DNA of 64,000 nt. Source: Aristolochia californica. Lineage: Eukaryota > Streptophyta > Magnoliopsida > Piperales > Aristolochiaceae. Position 1 is the stretch's first letter; every line of letters begins with the position of its first letter. The notes beneath the pieces were generated by a model, which was not told the DNA's origin, made no database searches, and worked only from the letters and a program-made list of their open reading frames with translations. The translations under genes and the position numbers were made by a program. The DNA lies in assembly GCA_029961685.1 (NCBI GenBank), contig JARWKL010000005.1, positions 992,001-1,056,000 of the forward strand, given 5' to 3'. Positions 13,601-23,342 of this stretch are shown here, piece by piece.

Positions 13601-16600
13601 CTATCTTCTCAGTTCACAAAGATCTTGAATGTCAAAAGAGCCAGAAATTATTACTAGTACGAAGCTACTCAACAGCTCTATAAAATGTACTGGTTCCCAA
13701 GATAGCCATGGAGCCACCATCTTTGTGCACATTCAGGATACTGTAACAGCTGGACCCATCTCCCTAAAACATCATCCATGAGTTTGACTCCACCAAGTTT
13801 TACCCAACTCTTTTTATTGTTTTATTCTGCAAAAACTACGGAACTGAACTTCCAAGGCACATTGCTCTATGTGCTTCATTTTCAAAGTGATGATTAAAAT
13901 TGGTACGATCTTTCACCATGGATTTGGTGAAATACACCCTATTTAGATAGTTCACCATGTGATGCAACGTCCTAGTAATTGTAGTCTTGAATGGGAATAC
14001 AAGGATCTTCATCTCAAACAATAGGTTATTTATTCTAGTTGCACATAGTCATTAGGTAATTATCCATTTTCCATAACAACCAAGTCTTTTCAACTATATT
14101 ACTTGAATTAAACAAGTCTGTTCAATTAGCAAGTTCATAGGTTCTGCCTACATCCAGTTCAAACATATGCATTTGCAGCTTTTTGTAGTCTTAAAGTTCT
14201 TTCATTCATGAAGACTGGTTTAGGAATTCAAGCCCATGATATTTGGCACAATAGAAAATTCAAGTTGCATACATGTATGCATTCAGTGCCCTTTAGATTT
14301 TTTCATGAATTGATACATTGGTGTTAGTGAAAATAGTCTCATATAGATAAGTGTTATGAAAAGTTGTTAGTTATAAGGATGAGCAACAGACTTCCTAAAT
14401 AGCTAGTCATTTTGGGTTGGAACAAAGACTCACTTTTAACATGGTATAAGGGCCAGATGTTTACATGGACTTAGGCCCAAGTTTATGCTCTATTGAGTTT
14501 GTACCCTTTATATGTGTCCACGTCTCAGCCCGTGTCCATATATGTAAGCCTAGATGTGAAAATGAGTGTTAGTGGGAATAATCCCATGAAAATAAATGTT
14601 AAGAAAAAATGTTCGTTTGTAAGATTGAGCAATAAGTCTCTTAAATGGCTATTCATTTTGGGATAGAATTGAGCCCAATCTTAACGTAGTATCAGAGCAG
14701 GTCATTTGCTTGGACCTGAGCCCAGTTTGTGCTCCGTTGAGTTGTACCTATTTGTTTTTTCCACATATCAGACCCATCATCCATATGTGTTAGTCTGGAT
14801 GTGAGGGGGAGTATTAGTGGGTTGTGAAAAGTGATTGGTTTATAAGGTTGAGAAATTAGCATCTTAAGCTGCTAGTTATTTTGGGATGGAACCGGGCTCA
14901 ATCTTAACAAGCGGTTTGTTATGTCTTTCAAGTTTCTAGTAATTTTATTAAATATCTAGAAAATTAGATCAAAGTAAAAAATATTAGGTTGAAGACATGC
15001 ATTTCAAATAAAAACAGTTTTCGTATACACAAGATGCAGATGACTTTAAACAAATCAATCCAAAAGAGCAAAAAAAGCTGCCTTTCATCTGGTATGAAAT
15101 AGACACCCAAAGAAACTGATGATTCCAGCAACTCTGGAAGCCAAGACCTAAAGATGAGAGTCATTTTTGTGTTGCTTATAAATGCATTATGGAACTGTGT
15201 GTATACTTGTATAACCATGCGGTCTAATGTCTATCATGTTTGGATATCTGTGGATGATAACTAGAAGTAATAAGTAATGAGGACATGCACTCAACAACTG
15301 AAGATTAAAACCTGTATAACAATAAAGTTTTGAGATACCCTCGTTTGTAATATGCTCTTTTGAGCTTTTGTCTTTATAAAAATCAGCATCAGTTAAAAAA
15401 AAAATAAAGTTTTGAGATAAATTTACACAACTGTAATCATAGAGAACCTGCAAGTGCTGAAGTATATCGTTGTTTGGAATAATGATGAAAGATTAATTTA
15501 TGGAGGATTTGTGCGTGTAGACTTAACGTTCAATAACTAGTTCAATCTTGAATACCTTCATTTCCTGATAAAGGTCTCTTATGGTTTTTTCCCCAGAGCC
15601 TGCTTCGTTTGAAAGAACCCTCAGTACTATTACGATGCAGAAAGGCTGATCTTGGTCTCATTGAGTCCATTTTGGAGGCAGCAAAGAATGAATATGCGGC
15701 AAAGGCAAAAGTTCATGCCCCACAAGTTACAATTGATACTCATACTTATCTTCCTCCTGCTCCAAGCCGTCAGGATGCTCATGGACTTTATTGGTAATTT
15801 CTAAGCTTAAGGAATTTTTATGGTGACTTTTAACTTTACATTGTTAAGTTCTTCGAAAATGGTATATTTCTGTCCTGAGAGATTTGTTAATCTTTAGAGT
15901 AGTCTTACCACATATTCATTAATCTTAGACTAGTCTTCAATGTTTTGTTTTCTGATTTCTTGAAACAAGTTAATCTTTATACATCTTCATTCAAAAAAAA
16001 AAAAAAAAACAAATTTGTCACTTTGATACATGTCAAACAAGTAAGATAACTGACATGATCGTGATTCTAACCATTAGAACTGGAACTTCAAGACTGCCTC
16101 TCCAGTGAAAGTTGCATTAGTGTTTTTTTTTTATAAAGATGTTTTAATAAAACAGGAGAAATTATAAAACTTTGGGGGAGTATTTCCCTTACAACCAGCG
16201 ATTGTAGGGTAGCTCCCTGCCTGGCAAGTACATCAACCGCCGATAAAGTTGCATTAGTGTTGAACATGGATTTGTTCCTTTCATCTTTGTGTTCCTCAAA
16301 AATAGGATCTCAAAGTAGAAATAACAAGTTAATGAGGTGATGCATATCAGCATGTACTGGGTGGTACTTCTAGATTTTAACTTTCATATCAAATTTTTTA
16401 TGGCTCCCAACTCTGAAAATAATTTTTTTGCTTTGTTTTGCTTTTACTAATAAATTATGGGACTTCTTACAACATAAAAAGAAGATATATGAAACATTAA
16501 TTTCTGCGATGGGATCAGACCAGATTCAAGGAAACATACCTGACAAGAAATGTGCAGGCGTCTGTTCATTAAACTGTAATCTACTTACTGTACCAAGCCG

Positions 16601-17186
16601 GCTATCAGGGCTCTGAGTCGTGAGAAAGGCTTTTTTTGCCTGCTGTCAGCTACCTGGCAGTCTGCTTCCTTTATCCGGTTTTCTGTCTTTTAGTAATTGG
16701 AAACACCTTGCAATTCCCTTTATTTTCTTTAGGATATTGAAAAGCAAGGGATCTTGTTGTAATCAAGAATTCCTCATAGCAACTTACAAAGTAAAAGAAA
16801 TTTGACAGCTTAAAATGGTGATCATTTTGGTCTTTTCCATCTCTGGAGTTTACTTTTAATTTCATTAGTAATGTATTTTCAATTTCAACCGGCTCTCGAG
16901 TTGCATTTCCACAACTGACAATCGTACCCTTTAACCATTTACAATGATTAAAGCTCCGGAGGAGTCGTGCTTGCTTCACAAGATGGGAAGATTGTTTGTG
17001 AAAACACCCTTGATGCAAGACTGGATGTTGTTTTCCGACAGAAGCTGCCCGAGGTACAAACTGCGTACACCTATTTCTAATTAGAGCTTCCCTTAATATT
17101 ACCACAAATCAATTTACTGACACTGTTGATGATTTTTTGTTGTTGTGCAGATCCGAAAGAGCCTATTTGGGAAGCCAGGCTCATGA
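10666..17186 (+). CDS. VHA-E: V-type proton ATPase subunit E
   Basis: Peripheral-stalk subunit that connects the catalytic V1 head to the membrane V0 sector of the vacuolar/endomembrane proton pump. Six exons: 10666-10767, 11994-12094, 13045-13201, 15597-15793, 16954-17053 and 17151-17186 (TGA). They join in phase to 230 residues, within the usual 226-240. The N-terminal half is the expected charged, coiled-coil stalk (MNDADVSKQIQQMVRFIRQE, then EAEKRKIRQEYERKEKQVEV). The C-terminal half carries the conserved HGLYWCSGGVVLASQDGKI block and ENTLDARLDVVFRQKLPEIR. Intron 3 (about 2.4 kb) contains a TRIM array and intron 4 (about 1.2 kb) a small retroposon; neither disturbs the splice sites. Intact and probably functional. 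Which of several E isoforms it is cannot be told. Confidence 0.96.
14322..14909 (+). mobile_element. TRIM retroelement, LTR-internal-LTR-internal-LTR
   Basis: Three diverged direct repeats lie within intron 3 of the V-ATPase E gene: 14322-14441 (120 bp), 14567-14686 (120 bp) and 14812-14909 (98 bp, internally shortened). The first runs TGTTAGTG...TTTTAACA. Directly after repeats 1 and 2 comes a degenerate initiator-Met primer-binding site (TGGTATAAGGGCC; TAGTATCAGAGC). The third repeat is preceded by a purine tract (GTGAGGGGGAG). The two internal parts are each 125 bp and too short to code. This matches a terminal-repeat retrotransposon in miniature that has formed a tandem through LTR recombination. 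Divergence between copies suggests age. Boundaries are good to a few bases. Confidence 0.75.
16108..16261 (-). mobile_element. Short 5'-truncated retroposon with 17-bp target duplication
   Basis: AAAGTTGCATTAGTGTT occurs at 16108-16124 and again at 16245-16261. The roughly 120 bp between them begin with a T-run on the plus strand, which is a poly(A) tail on the minus strand. A long duplication plus a tail is the signature of LINE-driven insertion. The insert is probably a 5'-truncated LINE or a SINE in antisense orientation, within intron 4 of the V-ATPase E gene. I cannot assign a family from such a short piece. Confidence 0.8.
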
Positions 17187-17465
17187 TTGCTTGTGCGCTT
17201 TATGCTCCGTCTTCTGTAATAATAAATGATTAACTATTTTTCCCACATAGTTGATCAGATGTCTGCTGAAACTCTGATACCACCTTGCCATTTTTAGCAG
17301 TGAGATAGGCTTTATTATCTAAGGATGTAACTTTCTCTTGTATCAGCTTGTGCACATGTGGAGAGTGTTGGTGGTCCCCTTTCTCGATTTTTTTGCACTT
17401 CCAGCCAATGATGATTGGATTCAGAAAGCTTGCTGATTTAAATACTGATGAAAAATACTCAGTTG

Positions 17466-17950
17466 AACTTTCCTACTTGGGATGGATCATCATTACCTGT
17501 AATTAGGAACCTTAAGTTGACATTGGTTAACTGGGGTTTGGCAGTTTTACCTGGTTAATATGTTTTTGCAGTATGAACTGAATGAAGGGCATTGCCCTAC
17601 CTGAAAGATTCAAATAACAGGTGAAATACTAAGTCTTGCTCCTTTTAAATTATGATGAAACTCCATTGTTAAAGAGTTAATAGCAGGTCCTAAGGAGGTC
17701 AGAGAAAGAACTTTCCTACTTGGGATGGATCATCATTACCTGTAATTAGGAACAAAGTTGACATTGGTTAACAGGGGTTTGGCAGTTTTACCTGGTTAAT
17801 ATGTTTTTGCAGTATGAACTGACTGAAGGGCATTGCCCTACCTGAAAGATTCAAATAACAGGTCAAAAACAAAGTCTTGCTCCTTTTAAATTTTGATGAA
17901 ACTCGATTGTTTACAGAGTTAATAGCAGGGCCTAAGGAGGTCAGAGAAAT
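17466..17950. repeat. 243-bp tandem duplication downstream of the V-ATPase E gene
   Basis: The segment beginning AACTTTCCTACTTGGGATGG at 17466 recurs at 17709 with only scattered differences, ending near GGAGGTCAGAGAAA in both copies. It begins about 280 bp after the V-ATPase stop and may include alternative 3' ends of that transcript. No coding signal. Confidence 0.9.
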
Positions 17951-18325
17951 AACTGACAAGAAAATTGTATGACAAGGGTTACACTATCAATGTTCACTCC
18001 CATAAACTCAACCTCAATTCAATTTAGATTGTGTTGAGTAGTAGGAATGACAAGGGTTTTCTGCACTGACTACAAACAGTTGTGATAATCTCATATTTAG
18101 TTCAGATAATGTGTAATTGAGTGAAGGTCTTGTAACTACATCTCTTCTATTCAGTGGAAAGCTATTCATCAACATCTTTCGAAGAAAATGATGGAAAATC
18201 ATGTTTTATTAACATATAGGTTGATACTAATCAAATTTTGATGTGGGTCACATGATAGTATTACGGATCAGGTCTCAATATTTTTCATCATCAAGGTTTA
18301 ATCTTCAACTTTACTTATTCTCATT

Positions 18326-18500
18326 AAGATTGAATTCGTTTTCATCCCAAAATAATTACTCACTTAAATACCCATTGTTTATCCTTCTAAATCAAAAACT
18401 TTTCTTAACACTATCCTTCACGTCTTTGATATCATGTTAAGATTGAGTCCAATTTCGTCCCAAAATTAATCAGTCGCTCAACCTTATACACTCATAATTT
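18326..18500 (-). repeat. TRIM-LTR-like fragments, minus strand
   Basis: Two degenerate blocks (near 18326-18415 and 18434-18500) read on the minus strand like the LTR 3' half of the element at 14322-14909: TTTTGGGACGAAATTGGACT, then AATCTTAACATGATATC, where the last bases resemble the primer-binding site. They are too decayed to set ends. The remainder of 17951-18590 shows nothing else. Confidence 0.45.
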
Positions 18501-18615
18501 CAAATAAACGTTTTCATAACGTTTAATTGAAATTATAGTAAACAGCTTTGCCCTTTTCTTTGTATAACTTTTTCCAACCTTTTAATGCAGGAAGTAGAAG
18601 AAGAAATGTTGCTCA

Positions 18616-18623
18616 TATATAAA
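18616..18623 (+). promoter_or_regulatory. TATA box of the bL12m gene
   Basis: TATATAAA is followed about 60 bp later by a pyrimidine-rich region that looks like a leader. The leader appears to contain two introns: donor after 18797 and acceptor before 19040, then donor after 19078 and acceptor at 19401. Confidence 0.5.
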
Positions 18624-19473
18624 CGAAGAGAGAACAGTACTCTGCTAATACCCTTCAAGGATTCCGATTCTTAAGCAGCCCGCCCTTCTCTCTTCCCGAC
18701 CTCCTCCTCTGCCCCCACCAGTCACCACTTCAGTGCTGCCCCGGGAAGTCGGCTACCTGCAACAGAGTTTCATCCATCTTCTCCGTCACTGACACAGGTA
18801 ATTCTCTCTCCGCCATGTATTTTCCCCATCATCTTTCCTTCCAATTTCTGGGTTTTTCTGCCTACGCTTGCCTTTCTTTGCAATCATTAGCTCTATCGTA
18901 TTTTCTTTCATGAATGTATCTGACCTTTATGCGTGCGTTAGCCTCTCACCATAAGCTTAGACAACAAAAACTCGGTTTTCTTACTTCTCCTGCTACTATC
19001 AATGTTTATAGATTCTCTCTTGTTTCTTGATGAGTGCAGATTGGAGGAACTGGTACTACTTGATAAATTAGACGTCAGGTTCCAACCTGTTATAAAGATT
19101 CATTGACTTACAAATCCTGTTGGGTTTTGAAATCCGAAATCACTACCTTTTAATTTTAGTTAATCCCAGGTGGAGCTTCTAGTTAATCGGAGTCCCCATC
19201 CAATGTTTTACTACAAGCATGATGGTTGTCTTTGTTATTTTATGATATTTCGATATCTAGATTACGAAAACAATTAGAACTTAGAAGATGTATTTCGATA
19301 TCTACCACATATTTTCAAAATTTTATAGAAATTAGAAGTGATTGTTCATTGAATAGTTGGAAATGATAAATATATTCTTAACTCGTTCCTATTTATTTCA
19401 GGTAACCCAACGCCCCCTTCTATCATTCTGTCGCTCCTATCTCACAGCAATAGGACCAGCCTTATATTGCAGA

Positions 19474-19962
19474 ATGCTCCTCAAGGTTCCCAAATTTCCA
19501 CTCTACAAACTCCTCTCTGGCCGAACCTTTTCCCACTCCCTCTCCACCACTACTGATGACCGCACCCAAAAAATTGAACGGATCGCTGATGAGCTCCTCG
19601 ACTTTAATAAGCTCGAACTTCATGACTATAATGTCCTCCTGAGACTCAAATTGGGAGTAAATAGGTATGGTCCTGTGGCTTCTGGTGTAGGTTCACCTGG
19701 TGGGTCCTCAACCTCAACGTCTACTGGTGCTGCACCAGCTGCGGAGAAGACGGCTTTTGATATAAAGCTAGAAAAATTTGATGCTGCTGCAAAGATTAAA
19801 ATTATTAAGGAGGTGAGGACATTTACAGATTTGGGGCTAAAGGAGGCGAAGGATTTGGTGGAGAAGGCTCCGATTGTATTGAAGAAGGGGGTTACAAAAG
19901 AGGAAGCAAATCCCATATTGGAGAAGCTCAAAGAGTTGGGAGCAACTGTTGTATTAGAATAA
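19474..19962 (+). CDS. Mitochondrial ribosomal protein bL12m (L7/L12)
   Basis: Stalk protein of the mitochondrial large ribosomal subunit that recruits translation factors. The single coding exon gives 162 residues. The N-terminus ([19 protein letters not shown]) is basic and hydrophobic, as in a mitochondrial presequence. Next come a dimerisation helix region ([20 protein letters not shown]), an Ala/Ser/Gly-rich hinge and the full L7/L12 C-terminal domain ([42 protein letters not shown]). The reading frame is open upstream to 19357, but a good acceptor (TTATTTCAG) at 19401 places those ATGs in an intron. I therefore chose 19474, the first ATG after the splice. Plant mitochondrial rather than plastid type, judging by the presequence and the [11 protein letters not shown] segment. 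Confidence 0.93.
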   Translation: MLLKVPKFPLYKLLSGRTFSHSLSTTTDDRTQKIERIADELLDFNKLELHDYNVLLRLKLGVNRYGPVASGVGSPGGSSTSTSTGAAPAAEKTAFDIKLEKFDAAAKIKIIKEVRTFTDLGLKEAKDLVEKAPIVLKKGVTKEEANPILEKLKELGATVVLE

Positions 19963-20919
19963 ACTTAATCCATATTTTATTTAGTTGTTATTTTGCTTTT
20001 GTTTCTTGTACCAGGGAATTGATAAATTCAGATGTCCCTGCACATGATCTTCCTTTTCTTCTGTTTTGTGCTTTTATGGAATTCAGATGACCTTGCACTT
20101 CATTTGAGATATTAATAGTTAGTCTGGTCTCCATATGTTTTTGGTTTCTATGTCTCCATTCTTTTTAATTATAGAAGGTGAGTCAAAGAATAGAATCTAC
20201 TTGGCTCAGAATTGGATCAACTGCTGTATTAGGTAAGGTGTTTGGGTGGTACATTTGTACAGGTGATGCAGCTCTTGCAAGGGGCCACGTATTTTATGGA
20301 GCCATGTTCTTAGGAGTGCAAAATCTTAAGCGGATGGATTGGCTAACAAGTGATGTGGTTATTTGCTGTTTTCTTTTTCCTGTTTTTCCTTTGTACTGCT
20401 TTGTTTATTGCTTTTTTAGACATCCATGCCTATGTTGTCTTTAATTCTTATCTGATTTTTTAAATTAAATATAAAAAATCATTAATCATTGAACTCAGCC
20501 TGTTGCTGAACATGGAACAGACTAGATGTGAAACAAATAGTCTGAGTATTTCTGGCTCTGGTTCTCAGTTGTATATTCTTTTCCTTTTCTTTGTCGAATA
20601 GGTTATCTACTTATTATAGTCCCTTTTTTTTCCCTTATAGGTGTATTTGAACTATATAAATTTTATGAGGTCACAGAACAAAAAATCACAACAACCAGAA
20701 GGTAACAGTATAAATTTTATGAGTTCCGAGAACCAAAAATTCCAACAAACAGAAGGTAACATTAATTGACAAAGCGAATTGGGTTCATTTGCATTCTGTT
20801 CAACCGATTATGAGGATTCTCTGGAGTTTGTATGTGAACTTGATTTCCATTATGCTATGTGTCTGCAGAGGTGGGTGGGTGTAGATGATGAATGAGGATG
20901 AAAATGAACAAATCAAATC
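19963..20919. other. 3' flank of bL12m; no convincing gene
   Basis: An 88-codon frame at 20178-20444 (+) begins with a peptide containing WLRIGSTAVLGKVFGWYI and ends in low-complexity Phe/Cys. I do not recognise it, and a possible splice donor near 20358 makes a lone exon or pseudogene fragment conceivable. Two nearly identical 30-base stretches (TATAAATTTTATGAG...) occur at about 20654 and 20709. Confidence 0.35.
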
Positions 20920-21570
20920 TCTTGAATGAGACAAGAGAAGAGTGGAATATCATGTGTAAGTGTGAAATCTAGATTCTTCCTTGTAATGGTGAAATCTATA
21001 TTCTTCCTTGTAAGGGTGAAATCTAGATTTCTAAAGAAGAAACACCAAAAGTTTAGACAGTTTTTCCCTACTGATGCTGGGGTCTGAAAGCATGGGAAGC
21101 AAACAAGATTAGATACACTCACAGTCTATGCCATTAACAAAGAGTGTTTGTCCTGATCTATGCAGCTCAGGAGCCCACTTAACAAATGAAACACCCCACC
21201 TGGGGAGTACAAGCATGCGACCATAGTTCAAAAGGAATTGAAGGGGGCTTACCGAAGGGGTGCAGCACGTGGTTTAATTTGACACAAAGCCTTACCAGCT
21301 CTTGACAACAGGGAGGTACTGACTTTCATAGAGGTGCAGCATGGCAACCGTCAGCTTGGGTCCTGAGATGTTTGGTCGAGTCCTATAACAAGTGAACCCC
21401 TCTTTTTCTATTGCTGAGATATGCACCTGAGGTGCAGTCTTACACTGGACCTAAGGTGTGTGATGCACTCTCAATGGACTGCTAGAAATATACTGGAGGA
21501 AGGTGGAGAAGATGTCAAATGAGCATAGCCCCTATGGCAATTACAACAGGATGAAGGCTATAAAACCTGG
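20920..21570 (+). pseudogene. rrn18: Nuclear copy of mitochondrial 18S (SSU) rRNA, degenerate NUMT
   Basis: Recognisable SSU rRNA segments run in the correct order: AGAGTGGAATATCATGTGTA, GAAAGCATGGGAAGCAAACA followed by AGATTAGATACA, CACCTGGGGAGTAC, AAAGGAATTGAAGGGGGCTT, GTGGTTTAATTTGA, GCCTTACCAGCTCTTGACA, GCAGCATGGCAACCGTCAGC and GGAGGAAGGTGGAGAAGATG. The stretch GAGATGTTTGGTCGAGTCCT followed by ATAACAAGTGAA identifies the plant mitochondrial gene, because plastid and bacterial 16S read GTTGGGTTAAGTCCCGCAAC there. Many substitutions and indels, and a 27-bp triplication near 20963-21040, show it is not a working rRNA. The ends are approximate. Confidence 0.85.
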
Positions 21571-23342
21571 TTCTGGTTGGACAGGTCTTCCTCCTCCCTC
21601 TCTTCAAGGGTTCGACTGCATAGACAGGGGAACCCAGTTTCGAGTTTCAACTGCGTGGTGCACTTGTGAGTCAGGCTGTGGCTTGGTGGTCTCATGAGGG
21701 TTCCTATACAGAGGTTCCTCTAGAGCCTCAGGTACTCAGAGAATAAACCCATTGTGATAGAAAAAAAAAGAACTACCTAGTGCATTTGGAACTGGTTCAT
21801 TTGCAGACATTTGAATGGCAGATTTCAGTTTGTTCTTACTTATTCTAATAATCCATTTAAAAAGTTATTGAATATAAGCCAAAGGGCCAAGGAGTTTACT
21901 TGCTTAAAAAATGGGAGTAGTTTTATATTCTTGTGATCTAGAGGAAGATTTTTGTTTCATTTCTAACTGGCTTCAATGGTGATTTGTCCTGGCACTGCCT
22001 CACTCCCCTCCCCACTATTTTTATCTAAGAAGAGGAGAGACATCCAGTCTGGGTCGAAATCCTCTGCTCAATTATAATACCTTATGATGAAATTTTAGTA
22101 TTCATATTAAAGTGAACTCTTTAAGATTAGAACAAAATCATAATAATGAAAGAGAGTTCCAGCAGGCAGCAGCGCAGGGAGGTGAAGACATGAATCTTAT
22201 TATTTCTACTGGATATTTCCAACTCGAGCTATACTATGTTCACTCTGTTCTTCCGGATCTTTGCATTTGAAACATCGTTCTTTGATACTTCTAACTATTT
22301 TTATTCTGATTTGTCGATAGAGAAGGGCTTTTCATGTTTCCCGAATTGAGATTTATGCAAAACCGCCTATTTGGACAATCAGGCGTTTGATTGCTCTGCA
22401 ATCTTCTCCTATAATAGTAAATTATCAGCCAAATTATCCATTTGGTGTATCAAAATTCCTGATGGACCTCAAAAATCTTCTCCCCCATTTCACAGTGCAT
22501 ATGCACCTGTGGAGAGAATCCAGTGCTCTTCACCAATTTTATTTGCTGCTTATATCATGATCCTCCTCCCACGAGGCATGTTTGAGTTCATAAATTGATG
22601 AGCTAAAGACTGCACAGAAGAATTTTCCTGATAGCCCCTTGTCTTCGGATAAGTACCGAAATTCAAAACACTGTCCCATTGGCTTATTTGTAAGTAGTTT
22701 TCCCGGGAAGGCATGACAATTCTGATACCAATAACAGCAAGCAATCATCCAACAAGCTGCAAGGAAGCAAAATAACCACACAGACAATCTAATCATGACA
22801 GCTTCCACAGTTTCTTTAAGCTCGTTATTCTTGAACTCCAGAGGTATGACTTAACTGAGGTTGTACAGCAGCAGAAGTAAATCATTTTAGCTTAACATTG
22901 ATTCCCAAGGTGATTGCACTTGCCAGTAAAGTGAAGAAAGTAGCTTCTTTAAATGCCATTCATTTAAAGAATATAGATGCTGATGTAGTAGCAAGAAATA
23001 CTAGCATTTGATTGAGTTTATTACAAAAATGATTAAACTTGGAGCTTAGTGATCAGCACCAGCAGTTGAAAAGATAACAAGTAAAATTTGGTAACAAGAA
23101 CAGTAGAACTTATGGTATACAACATCCCCAATGTTTCAATGTTTCACACAAAGATATTATTAGGTTTGCAAGGGAAAAAAGTCAAGGACATTTGGTCATT
23201 GTGGTTAAAGTTTTTCTTGTATGTCATCCTCCTCAGATCAAACATCTCAAACAGCTTCAACTTTCTCAAGTTGTTTCAGACTCTCACGGTAAATGGGGCA
23301 AAAAAAAAAAAAAAAACTTTACTCCGAATCACCAAAATGGTG
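21571..23342. other. Intergenic region, no assigned gene
   Basis: Holds several short open frames without recognisable homology (22371-22598 on +, 22539-22808 on -) and a 16-A run near 23300. The plus-strand frame near 22320-22600 is preceded by a possible acceptor and could be a fragment of a decayed gene, but I cannot name it. Confidence 0.35.

Noticed and set aside
19357..19473. Upstream ATG (19357) as the start of bL12m
   Set aside because: A strong acceptor at 19401 puts this ATG in an intron of the leader; the first ATG after the splice is 19474.
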